A stretch of 64,000 bases of DNA from Streptomyces thinghirensis (GTDB taxonomy: Bacteria; Actinomycetota; Actinomycetia; Streptomycetales; Streptomycetaceae). Both the position numbers and the translations under genes were made by a program. Shown here in pieces: positions 45,407-54,258 of the stretch; the stretch's first letter is position 1; every line of letters starts with the position of its first letter. The stretch covers positions 1-64,000 of the forward strand of contig JAKFGP010000019.1 in NCBI GenBank assembly GCA_021502835.1, given 5' to 3'. Below the pieces are notes generated by a model that was not told where the DNA came from, made no database searches, and saw nothing but the letters and a program-made list of their open reading frames with translations.

Positions 45407-46016
45407 TGACCGTGCACCCGCCCGTCGTAGGGCACTGTGACGAACTCCAGGAGGCGCTGGGGGCGTTCCGCGCTTCCGCGCACATCACCGAACGCTGGGG
45501 TTCGCGGCTCTGCCGCCGTCCTCTCCGGCGGCGGCCGGCTGCTGGCGCGCGGGCAACGGCGGCAGCGCCGCCCAGGCGCAGCACCTGACCGCCGAACTCG
45601 TCGGCCGCTACCGCGACGACCGCCCGCCGTTCTCCGCCATCGCCCTGCACGCCGACACGTCGTCCACGACCGCCATCGCCAACGACTACGGCGTCGACGA
45701 GGTGTTCGCCCGCCAGGTCCGCGCCCACGGCCGCGACGGCGACGTGCTGATGCTGCTGTCCACCAGCGGCGCCAGCGCCAACCTGCTCTCCGCGGCCGAC
45801 GCCGCCCGCGCGGCCGGCGTGCACGTGTGGGCACTCACCGGCTGCGAGCCCAACCCGCTCATGGCGGGCAGCGACGAGTCCCTGTGCGTGGCAGCCCCCT
45901 CGACGGCCACCGTCCAGGAGATCCACCTGGTCGCCGTGCACATGATCTGCGCGGCCTTCGACGCGGCCCTGGAACGGGGCGTACGGAGCGCGGGTGACAA
46001 GGGAACGCGGAGGTGA
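45406..46016 (+). CDS. gmhA: Sedoheptulose-7-phosphate isomerase GmhA
   Basis: SIS-domain enzyme of ~203 residues that converts sedoheptulose 7-phosphate to D-glycero-D-manno-heptose 7-phosphate, the first step to ADP-heptose. It shows AGNGGSAAQAQHLTAELVGR (the catalytic Glu is in AEL), ADTSSTTAIANDYGVDEVFA, LLSTSGASANLLSAADAARA and VQEIHLVAVHMICAAFDA, where the His corresponds to the second catalytic residue of GmhA. These are stronger matches to GmhA than to other SIS proteins. ATG 45406 overlaps the upstream stop; GAAGGAGG lies ~8 bases before it. Frame breaks lie near 45510 and 45545. Confidence 0.93.
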
Positions 46017-46024
46017 CGGTACGC

Positions 46025-47384
46025 ATGGCTGACAGGACCCCCTGGTCGTGGTCGGCGACGCCCTGCTGGACCGCGACCTGACCGGCTCCGCCGACCGGCT
46101 GGCGCCCGACGCGCCGGTCCCGGTCGTCTCGGAGTGCGCCGAGCGCGTACGCCCCGGAGGCGCCGCGCTCGCCGCGTATCTCGCCGCCCGCGACGGCCGC
46201 GAGGTCACGCTGATCGCGGGCGCGGGGAGACGACCCGGCCAGCCTGGCCCTGCGCGAACTCCTCGCCCCTGGCTGACCCTGATCGCCCTTCCCCTCACCC
46301 GGAACGCTGCCCGAGAAGACCCGCGTCCTGGCGCAGGGCCGCCCCGTGGTCCCGCCTCGACCGCGGCGGCGGGCGGGCCCGCGAGGCCACGGACGAGGCC
46401 CGCGCCGCGCTGCGCTCCGCCCGGGCCGTGCTGGTCTCCGACTACGGCCGCGGCACGGCGGACGCCCTGCGGGACGTACTGGCCGCCCGCCCGCCGCTGG
46501 TCTGGGACCCGCACCCGCGCGGCGGCCCGCCGGTCCCCGGCACCCGGCTGGTGACACCCGCCGAGAAGGAGGCGCACGGCTTCGCACCGCGCGACGGCCA
46601 CCCGGGCGGGGGCTGCGCGCCGCCGCGCTCAACGCCGCCGCCCTGGTGCGGGACTGGCGGGTGGCCGCGGTGACGGTGACCCTCGGTTCCCGGGGCGCCC
46701 TCCTCTCCTACGGCGAACACCCCCTGCTCGTCCCCGCGCCCGCCGCCCACCACGGCGACTCCTGCGGCGCGGGGGACCGGTTCGCCGCCACCGCCGCCGG
46801 GCTGCTCGCCGACGGGGTGCTGGTGGGGGAGGCCGTCGAGGGCGCGGTGGGCGCCGCGACGGCGTTCGTCGCCGCGGGCGGCGCGGGCGCCCTGCCCCCC
46901 CGCCGACACGGGCCCCGTGTCCCCCTCCTCGCCCGACACCGACGACCCGCACGCCCTGGCCGCCCGCGTCCGCGCCCAGCACGGCACGGTGGTCGCCGCG
47001 GGCGGCTGCTTCGACCTGCTGCACGCCGGGCACGTCGGCCTTCTCCAGGCCGCCCGGCGGCTCGGCGACTGCCTGGTCGTCTGCGTCAACTCCGACGCCT
47101 CCGTCCAGCGCCGCAAGGGCGACGGCCGCCCCGTCAACCCCTCGCCGACCGCGTCCGCGTGCTGCGCGCCCTGGCCTGCGTCGACGCGGTCGCCGTCTTC
47201 GACGAGGACACCCCCCGAACGCCTCCTCGGCGACCTGCGCCCCGACGTCTGGGTCGAGGGCGGCGACTACGCCGGCGCGGACCTCCCCGAGGCCGCCCTC
47301 CTCCAGGAGTGGGGCGGCCAGGCGGTCCTGCTGCCGTACCTGGACGGCCGCTCCTCCACGGCCCTGATGGCCCGCGCCGCGTGA
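46025..47384 (+). CDS. hldE: Bifunctional heptose kinase/adenylyltransferase HldE
   Basis: About 452 residues in two domains. The N-terminal PfkB kinase (residues 1-~300) has VVVGDALLDRDLTGSADRLA, VRPGGAALAAYLAARDGREV, ARAVLVSDYGRGTADALRD and the catalytic GDSCGAGDRFAATAAGLLAD. The C-terminal nucleotidyltransferase reads GTVVAAGGCFDLLHAGHVGL (HXGH-type), VVCVNSDASVQRRKGDGRPV and LRPDVWVEGGDYAGADLPEA. It makes heptose 1,7-bisphosphate and, after GmhB, ADP-D-glycero-beta-D-manno-heptose. ATG 46025 follows GGAGG. Frame breaks lie near 46040, 46228, 46280, 46310, 46350, 46600, 46900, 47145 and 47210. Confidence 0.92.
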
Positions 47385-47936
47385 GGGCGTGCGATGACCC
47401 ACGCCCCTGATGGCCCCGCGCCGCGGCGGGCGTGCGATGACCCACGCCCCCCTCGACCCCGGCGCGCGGCCGGGCCCCCGCCCCACCGCCCGCCGACGAC
47501 CTGCCGACGAACGCCACCACGTCCCGTGCCTCGACGGCCGGCCCGGTGCCTTCGGTGTCGGTGGGTGGGTCCGTGGCGGGCGGTTCTGTGGTTCCGGCGT
47601 CGGTGGGTGGGCCTGTGGCGGGCGGCTCTGTGGCTCCGGCGCCCGACGGTGGGTCCGTGACGGCCGGACCCGCGCCTTCGGTGTCGGTCGGTGGGCCTGT
47701 GGCGGGCGGTCCTGTGGCTCCGGCGCCCGACGGTGGGTCCGTGACGGCCGGACCCGCGCCTTCGGTGTCCGCCGGTGGGCCCGTGACGGGCGACCCCGTG
47801 TATCCGCCGTCCGGCGGGACGACGCACCCGCCCGGCGCCGGGCCGGCGTACGCCGCCTCCGACGCGGTGCCGGACAGCGGGACGGACGGCGGGCCGGACA
47901 GCAGGCCGGACGGCGGACCGGGGCAGCACGGGGCCG
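47385..47936. repeat. Repeat tract between hldE and second GT9
   Basis: This 552-bp region breaks the tight operon. GGCGTGCGATGACCCACGCC occurs twice (47386 and 47429, 43 bp apart). From 47546 to ~47805 a tandem array has an 84-bp unit whose frame-2 reading is PSVSVGGPVAGGPVAPAP-DGGSVTAGPA; two nearly exact units and two partial ones are present. The tract is visibly richer in T (GGTGTCGGTGGGTGGG-type strings) than its surroundings. All three forward frames stay open, so coding cannot be decided. It may be a long disordered N-terminal extension of the next protein or an untranslated insertion. Confidence 0.75.
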
Positions 47937-48908
47937 GTGGCGGGCGCGGCCGCGGGTGCTCGTCCTGCGGGCCCTCGGGCTCGGGGACCTGCTGGCCGGG
48001 GTGCCTGGCTGCGCCCGCTGCGTCGCGCGTACCCGGGGCACGAACTGGTGCTGGCCACCCCCGCCGAGCTGGCGCCCGTGGTCGCGGCGACCGGCGCCGT
48101 GGACCGGCTGCTGCCCGCCGCCGAGCCCGGCCGTGCCGTCCCGCGCGCCCTCGACTGGACCGGACCGCCCCCCGACGTCGCCGTCGACCTGCACGGCAAC
48201 GGGCCGCCCAGCCACCGTCTGCTGATGGGCCTCGCCCCGCTGAAGCTGCTGGCGTTCGCGCACCCGGAGACGCCGGAGGTGGACGGGCCGCCCTGGTACG
48301 CCGAGGAACACGAGCGCGACCGGTGGTGCCGGCTGCTGCGGGCGGACGGCATCGACGCCGACCCGGCCGACCTGCGGCTGCCGCGCCCGGACGTACCGTC
48401 CCCCGCTCCCGGCGCCGTCGTCCTGCACCCCGGCGCCGGCGCCCCCTCCCGCCGCTGGCCCGTGGAACGGTACGCGGCCGTGGCGGAGGCGCTGCGCGAG
48501 CGGGGGCGCCGGGTCGTCGTCACCGGGGGAGCGGACGAGGGGGACCTGTGGCCCGGCTGGCCAAGCCTCGCCGACCTGCCCGACACGGACGTGTTCGGCG
48601 GCGGCCCGCCCTCGACCGGCTCTCCGCCCTGGTGGCCGGCGCCCGCGCCGTCGTCAGCGGCGACACCGGCGTCGCCCACCTCGCCGTCGCCCACGCCACG
48701 CCCTCCGTCACCCTCTTCGGCCCGGTCCCTGCCCAGCCGCTGGGGCCCGCCCGACCACCCCCGGCACCACGCCCTGTGGCACCCGGGCCCGGACGGCGAC
48801 CACGGCGACCCGCACGGCCACGAGACCGACCCCGCGCTGCTGCGGATCACCACCGACGACGTCCTGGACGCACTCGACGCCCTGGACGCCCTGGGAGAGG
48901 CACCATGA
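47937..48908 (+). CDS. Second family 9 glycosyltransferase
   Basis: About 325 residues. The core starts RPRVLVLRALGLGDLLAGVP, with the GT9 G-D motif, then RRAYPGHELVLATPAELAPV, VAVDLHGNGPPSHRLLMGLA, VVLHPGAGAPSRRWPVERYA, VVVTGGADEGDL and a donor loop read across breaks as SGDTGVAHLAVAHATPSVTL. It resembles ADP-heptosyltransferases like the first GT9 gene; the two are paralogues but clearly diverged. The start is uncertain: GTG 47937 is nearest to the conserved beginning, but ATG 47437 or 47546 would add a repeat-rich extension. The stop overlaps the next ATG at 48905-48908. Frame breaks lie near 48005, 48550, 48600 and 48735. Confidence 0.85.
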   Translation: MAGAAAGARPAGPRARGPAGRGAWLRPLRRAYPGHELVLATPAELAPVVAATGAVDRLLPAAEPGRAVPRALDWTGPPPDVAVDLHGNGPPSHRLLMGLAPLKLLAFAHPETPEVDGPPWYAEEHERDRWCRLLRADGIDADPADLRLPRPDVPSPAPGAVVLHPGAGAPSRRWPVERYAAVAEALRERGRRVVVTGGADEGDLWPGWPSLADLPDTDVFGGGPPSTGSPPWWPAPAPSSAATPASPTSPSPTPRPPSPSSARSLPSRWGPPDHPRHHALWHPGPDGDHGDPHGHETDPALLRITTDDVLDALDALDALGEAP

Positions 48909-49843
48909 ACCACGCCACGAACCGCGGCCCGTCCAGCACCCGCGAACGGCACCACGCCGACCCCACGAAACCCTCCCCCGTCGGCATCGTCATCGCCACC
49001 CGCAACCGTTCCGCGAGCCTCGCCGTCACCGTGCGGCACCTGCTCGCAGCTGCCCGAGCGGCCCGAGATCGTCGTCGTCGACAACGCCTCCACCGACGAC
49101 ACCCGCGCCATGCTGGCCCGCGACTTCCCAAAGGTCCGCGTGGTCTCCCTGCCGTTCAACCGCGGCGCCCTGGCCCGCACCCACGGCGTCCGCGCCCTCG
49201 ACACCCCGTACGTGGCGTTCAGCGACGACGACTCCTGGTGGGCGCCCGGCGCTCCCGCCGCCGCCGCCCGGCACTTCGACGAGCATCCCCGGCTCGGCCT
49301 GCTCTCCGCCCGCACCCTCGTCGGCCCCACCGACGCCGCGGACCCCTCAACGACCTGCTCGCCGATTCCCCGCTCGGCCCGGCCACCGACCTGCCCGGCA
49401 CCCAGGTGCTCGGCTTCCTCGGCTGCGCCGCCGTCGCCCGCCGCATCGGCCTACCTCGACGCGGGCGGCTACCACCCCCTGCTCTTCTTCGGCGCCGAGG
49501 AGACCCCTCCTCGCCTACGACCTGGCCGCCCGCGGCTGGGGCGTCACGCACTGCCCCGACGTGACCGCCCACCACCACCCGGACCCCGGCCCCTGCACCG
49601 ACCGCCCGGCCGTCGTGCGCCGCAACGAACTGCTCACCGCCTGGCTGCGCCGCCCTCCCGCACGCGCGCTCGCCCGCACCCGCGCCCTCGCCGCCGACGC
49701 CCGCCGCGACCCGCACGCCCGGCGCGCCCTGCGCGAGACGCTCACCCGCCTGCCCGCCGCCCTGCGCGCCCGCAGGCCCCTGCCCCCGCATCGTGGAGCG
49801 CGCCGCACGCCTCCTGGACACGGCGAACGGAGGGACGTCATGA
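48905..49843 (+). CDS. Family 2 glycosyltransferase
   Basis: About 312 residues. PVGIVIATRNRSASLAVTVR, EIVVVDNASTDDTRAMLARD, VVSLPFNRGALARTHGVRAL, YVAFSDDDSWWAPG (metal-binding DDD) and the acceptor loop GGYHPLLFFGAEETLLAYDL, HCPDVTAHHHPDPGPCTDRP are rhamnosyl/galactofuranosyl-type GT2 features. The C-terminus is an Arg-rich helix that may touch the membrane. Strikingly similar to the next gene, so the pair arose by tandem duplication. Overlaps of 4 bases at each end. Frame breaks lie near 49050, 49245, 49345, 49450, 49505 and 49790. Confidence 0.88.
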
Positions 49844-50734
49844 CCGACACCCGGACCACGGTCGTCGTCATCACCCACAACCGGCGCCCGGAACTCCTGC
49901 GCACCCTGGACCGCCTCGCCGAACTCCCCGAGAAACCCCCGGTGATCGTCACCGACAACGCCTCCACCGACGGGACCGCCTCCGCCGTCGCCCGCCACCA
50001 CCCGCGCGTACGGCTCCTGCGCCCCGGCCGCAACCTCGGCGCCGTCGGCCGCAATCTGGCGGTCCGCCAGGTCCACACGCCCTACGTCGCCTTCTGCGAC
50101 GACGACTCCTGGTGGGCGCCGGGCTCCTGGCCGGAGCCGCCGACCTGCTCGACCGGTACCCGGCGGTCGGCTCGGTCACCGCCCGCATCCTCGTCGAACC
50201 CGACGGCACCGAGGACCCGATCGTCAAGGAACTGCGCGACTCGCCCGTGCCCCGCCCGGACTGGCTCCCGGGGCCGGCCCTCGGCTCCTTCCTGGCCGCC
50301 GCGACCGTACTGCGCACCGACGCCTTCGCGTGCCGCGGGCGGCTTCCACCCTAGGCTGTGGCTGGGCGGCGAGGAGGAACTGCTCGCGGCCGACCTGGCG
50401 GCGAACGGCTGGTGGCTGACGTACGCCGACGATCTGACGATCCATCACCACCCCTCCGAGGTCAGGGACTCGACGCTGCGGCGGGCGCACGGCATCCGCA
50501 ACACCCTGTGGTTCACCTGGCTGCGCCGACTGGCCGGCCCGCCCTGCGCCGCACCCTCCACCTGGCCCGCACGGTCCCGCGCGACACCGCGTCCCTGCGC
50601 GCCTTCGCGGAGGCGACGGCCGCCCTGCCGTGGGTGCTGCGCGAGCGCCGGTGCTGCCGCCGGAGGTGGAGGCCCGCCTGCGCTCACTCGAACCCGCCCA
50701 ACGCGACTCGACGGCCCGCAGCTACACGGGCTGA
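49840..50734 (+). CDS. Family 2 glycosyltransferase (paralogue)
   Basis: About 298 residues. TTVVVITHNRRPELLRTLDR, PVIVTDNASTDGTASAVARH, RLLRPGRNLGAVGRNLAVRQ, YVAFCDDDSWWAPG and GGEEELLAADLAANGWWLTY, DDLTIHHHPSEVRDSTLRRA follow the same order as in the gene before. The shared AFxDDDSWWAPG motif and the HHHP stretch mark them as recent paralogues. Last plus-strand gene of the operon. Frame breaks lie near 50130, 50335, 50545 and 50650. TGA at 50732 is followed at 45 bp by the converging DUF3040 gene. Confidence 0.88.
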
Positions 50735-50779
50735 CGGACGCGACACGACCGTCCGCCTCCCCGGCCCGCCGTCCCTCCT

Positions 50780-51091
50780 CTAACCTTCCGTCCACCGGCA
50801 CAGCAACCGGAACGCCGCGAACAGCGTCACCGGCCACGCCACGGCGAAGGCCCAGATCACACCGGGCTCGGACGTGACGATGCCGGTGACCGCGAGGGTC
50901 ACCGACAGCGCGAACAGCAGGAGGACGGTCAGGGTGCGCGGGCGGTACGCGGCCAGGCGGCCCAGGTCGGGGCGGCGGCCGAGCCGCAGCGTGCGCAGGC
51001 GCCTGTCCAGGCGGCGGTCGCGGCGCAGCGCCCGTTCGACCTCGTCGAGTACGCGCTGCTCGTGTTCGAGGAGTCGGCCGATGCTTACGAT
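50780..51091 (-). CDS. DUF3040 family membrane protein
   Basis: About 103 residues. IGRLLEHEQRVLDEVERALR is the DUF3040 N-terminal signature, followed by a basic stretch (RRLDRRLRTLRLGRRPDLGR) and two helices RTLTVLLLFALSVTLAVTGI and VIWAFAVAWPVTLFAAFRLL. Function unknown; common small membrane proteins of actinomycetes. No ATG, GTG or TTG is in frame at the expected place: AGGAGGAGAC is followed by ATC GTA AGC ATC, so either ATC (51091) is the start or a base was misread. The ribosome site lies within the last codons of the upstream pyruvyltransferase-like gene, whose TAA overlaps this start region. Confidence 0.75.
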   Translation of the reverse strand: MVSIGRLLEHEQRVLDEVERALRRDRRLDRRLRTLRLGRRPDLGRLAAYRPRTLTVLLLFALSVTLAVTGIVTSEPGVIWAFAVAWPVTLFAAFRLLCRWTEG

Positions 51092-52076
51092 GTCTCCTCC
51101 TGGGGGGCGGACCGACGGCCCCCCGAGTGCCCGGTCGGCTGGGGGCTAACCGGCCGGCCGCACCCCGGCGCCCCCAGCGCCGCCACGAGACCGTCCGGCG
51201 CATCCGCGGCCGCGTCCGCCGCCCGGAACCCGGCCCCGATCCGCCGGGCCTCGTCCCGCCCGCCGGTCAGGCACCAGTCCCACCAGTGCTCCAGCACGTC
51301 CTCCGCCAGCCGCTCGGCGGCCACCAGCGCCGGCCAGCCGCAGGCACGGGCCTGCGCCGTCACCTTCGCGCCGCCCGCGACCGGGTCAACCGCCAGCGCC
51401 GGCGTCCCGGCCCGGCAGCGCCAGGACCAGCTCGTGCAGCCGGTCGGTGACGACCAGGTCCAGCCGGGCCAGTACGGCCTCCAGCTGGGCCGGCGTGCTG
51501 CACAGCCGCCAGTCGTGCGCGTCGAGCCGCGTCTCCAGTTCCAGCCGGCACAGTCCTTGCCGGCCAGCCAGCGCGTCAGCCCCGCGGCGACCTCCTCGTG
51601 CCGCCGCTGGCCCCTGCACTCGTGCTGCCCGTGGGTGAGGACCACCCCGACGACCGGCCGGGCGGGCAACGCGGGTGCGCGGGCCGCGAGATCCAGGGTC
51701 GGCGCGGCGCCGGCGGCGTCCCGGGCCAGCACGTCGTGGAAGCCCGTGACGGCCGGGGAGGCGGGGTCGACGACGGAGACGCCGACGGCGATCCGCACGC
51801 AGTGCGCGAACCGCCGGTGCAGCTCCTCGACCTGCGGCCCGTGCGCCGGCCCGCACACGAAGACCAGCCGGGAGTACGCCGCCGGGTCCACGTCCGCGAA
51901 GTGCGCACCGTCCGTCCGGAACCCGGGGCTCCATACGACGTCGTACGCGAGCCCCGCGTCCCGCAGCACCTCCTCCACCGCCGCAGCGCCAGCACGTCCC
52001 CGGCGGTCGCCTCCCCGTGCAGGAAGCTGAACCAGCCGGTCACCAGGGTCCTGTCTCGTCCGTGCACAGTGCGCAC
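51085..52076 (-). CDS. Polysaccharide pyruvyl transferase family protein
   Basis: About 330 residues, GT-B-like fold that adds pyruvate ketals to sugars in surface polysaccharides. GTG 52076 begins MRTVHGRDRTLVTGWFSFLH, then GEATAGDVLAL-type start, LAYDVVWSPGFRTDGAHFAD, LVFVCGPAHGPQVEELHRRF and VVGVVLTHGQHECRGQRRHE. The C-terminal half has LARLDLVVTDRLHELVLALP, the conserved TDRLH motif for PEP or sugar binding, then PALAVDPVAGGAKVTAQARA. Frame breaks lie near 51985, 51550 and 51410. Convergent with the glycosyltransferase operon, and probably part of the same pathway. Confidence 0.83.
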
Positions 52077-52114
52077 GGGTGCCCCGCCGACGGCGCGGCA
52101 ACCCCGCCGGCCGG

Positions 52115-53554
52115 TCAGCGCTTGACCACCGACTCGAAGGCGTCGCGCACGTCGTCGTCCGAGGGCGTGACGGACTGCTGTGACGGCGGACTGCCGTAGT
52201 ACGAGATGAAGTATGGGCAGCTGGTGCCGCTGATCTGCAGCTTGCGGTCGGTCACGAGCTTCCCGGTCCGCAGCACGTAGGCCTTCACCCGACCTCGACC
52301 TTGTGGAAGGTGACGCTGCGGACGCGCTCGTCGTCGTCCCGGTACTGGCAGATCTCGACGGTGTTCCCGACGCCCGCCGAGTCCACGCACACCACCAGCG
52401 CCGCCTTGGCCGGGTCGGAGGCGTGCCACCCGTCCGGCAGCTTGTCCGAGTACTCGCCGTCGCCCACGAACAGGGCGCGGTTCGTGCCTTGCGGTAGGCG
52501 GGCGCCTGCGAGTACTTCGCCGGTTCCCGGCAGTAACCGGTGCTTCATGTCGTCCGCCGCCGTCACCAGCTCCCTGACGTGATCCAGCTCGATGGCCAGA
52601 CCGGCCTTCCGGATTCCCCTGCGGGCGGCCTCCGCACGGTCGTCGCCGGGGTGCTCGTCGAGCAGCCGCCGGTAGCGGTCGCGCGCGTCCGCCCACTCCT
52701 CCTCGGTCATGAGGGTGTCGGCGCACTCCATCAGCGCCTCGGGCGCTATCCGGGCCGCGGTGGCGGAGGAGGGTCCGTTCAGGCTCTTCGGCCCGCTCTC
52801 GCGCTCACGCAGCCAGTCCGCGATGCGGATGGTCCGGCAGCCGTCGTCGGTGGGCAGATCCCGGAGGAAGCGGTTCAGGGTCGTCCCGACCGTCTGCTCG
52901 TTGCCGGGCTCCTCGAGGACCGTGCCGAGCCGTCCGAAGCCGGTCTCCAGCATCTCCAGGTCACCGGTGAGCCCGCCGCTCAGATAGCCCGCCGCCGTGT
53001 CCAGGCGCTCGCACGTCTCGACCGCCGTGTCGCCGCGGGCGGCCACCGGGGCGGCGGCCAGCCGGTGGCCGGGCCCCACCCTGTCCTGCGCGGCCACCAC
53101 GGCCACGCAGTCCCCGTCCTCGCGGGCCTCGGCGACGGCGTCCTCGATCCCGTGGGCGTCGAAGCGCAGCCACCCGGCGGTCGCCAGGACCGGGAGGGTG
53201 AGGGCGAGCGCGAGCACCCGCTGACCGCGCCTGGGACCCGCCGCCGGGTCGCGCCGCGCCAGCCGCAGGCCGTGCGCGACGACCGCCGCCCACCACAGCA
53301 GCAGGAGCAGCTCGCACCACGTCTCGGCCTTCGAGACGATCAGCCACACCAGCGAGCCGGTGACCACCGCGCACCCCAGAACAACCCCCGCCGCCCCAGG
53401 ATCAGGTAACCCGCGCCGAGCAGCGAGGCGTTGCCGACTGCGACGGCGAGCGGATCGAGCTCCCCGGGGTTCGCGCGGCGGCGGGGGCGGCAGTGCCAGG
53501 CTCGCGCAACTCGGACTCGGGGGACTCCGGCCCGTCGTACGGCGGGTGGGTCAT
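52115..53554 (-). CDS. Hypothetical membrane protein with extracytoplasmic domain
   Basis: About 478 residues. The N-terminal region MTHPPYDGPESPESELREPG leads to several helices: VAVGNASLLGAGYLILGRRG, VVTGSLVWLIVSKAETWCEL, LLLLWWAAVVAHGLRLARRD and RVLALALTLPVLATAGWLRF. A soluble part of ~300 residues follows, with paired Cys (GDCVAVV, CERLDTAAGYLSGGLTGDL, GCRTIRIADWL, CADTLMTEEEWADARDRYRR), ending CPYFISYYGSPPSQQSVTPS DDD. The LMTEEEW..ARDRYRRLLDEHP stretch resembles one TPR. No family recognised. ATG 53554 overlaps the previous gene by ATGA. Frame breaks lie near 53470, 53385 and 52290. Confidence 0.72.
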
Positions 53555-53933
53555 GCCTCGCTCCCCTCGCCGCCCTGCCGGGCGCGGACGTACGCGCCTC
53601 GGCGGCGGGCGCGTACAGCAGGAACAGCCCCGGGACCGCCAGAACCGCGGCCATGAGGAGGGTGAGGCCGCCGTACAGCGGGTCGACGAGCGCGAACGGG
53701 CCGCCAGCAGCAGGATCAGCACGGTCAGACAGGCGGCCGTGGTGCGCGCGGTCCGCCGCCCGCGGCCCGCCCGGACCGCGAACCAGACGCAGGCGAGCCA
53801 GAGCGCGGTCATCAGCGTCCGGGCCTGCGCCTGCGGGTCGGCGGTCGCGCGGCGACGGCCGTCAGGGTCCCAGTGCCAGCAGGACCACGGCCAGGGTGAC
53901 GCCGGCCGGCCGACGCGTGGTGGCGGGAGTCAT
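53551..53933 (-). CDS. Small four-helix membrane protein
   Basis: About 127 residues with hydrophobic segments PAGVTLAVVLLALGP, LMTALWLACVWFAVRAGRGR, TTAACLTVLILLLAARPFAL and GLTLLMAAVLAVPGLFLLYA. ATG 53933 is preceded by AGGGAAAG. Its stop TGA (53551-53553) lies within the ATG of the larger membrane protein gene, so both are probably made together and interact. Frame breaks lie near 53868, 53705 and 53600. Function unknown. Confidence 0.65.
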
Positions 53934-54258
53934 CGGATCACTTTCCCTCATGTGCCTTTCCCCGGAGCGGGCGAAGTGGGTGCGGGGTGGCACGGCCGCG
54001 ACGGACCAGGCGTCCGCGCCGCCCCCACTCCCCCGGCCACCGATTCCACCGCGGGACAGCGCTGTTCAGCAGCCCGGAGGCGGCACTGAACAATGCGCGA
54101 CCGGAGTGAAGAGGCCGTGAACTCCCCGTGCGTCCCCCGCCGATGATCACCCGTTCGCTTGCCGCGCCGTCCGGCGGCTCCCTACCGTGGGCGCCCGGGC
54201 GGAAACCGAGAGCGACAAGCGACGACGGCGTGGGCGGGGATACGTGAGCGGAAGCGGA
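53934..54258. other. Divergent intergenic region (325 bp)
   Basis: No gene recognised. It separates the membrane protein pair from the nSTAND gene and must carry both promoters. TGTTCAG (54063-54069) and CTGAACA (54086-54092) form a 7-bp inverted repeat around a 16-base loop; a role as operator is only a possibility. An AT-richer patch lies at 53935-53960. Confidence 0.4.

Noticed and set aside
46629..49330. Long minus-strand open frames over hldE, GT9 and GT2 genes
   Set aside because: Their translations are Arg/Pro/Gly-rich without motifs, and they are shadows of conserved plus-strand genes in high-GC DNA.
47267..49330. 687-residue minus-strand frame with His/Arg/Pro repeats
   Set aside because: The repeats are only the reverse reading of the 84-bp array; there is no start context, and it opposes a conserved operon.
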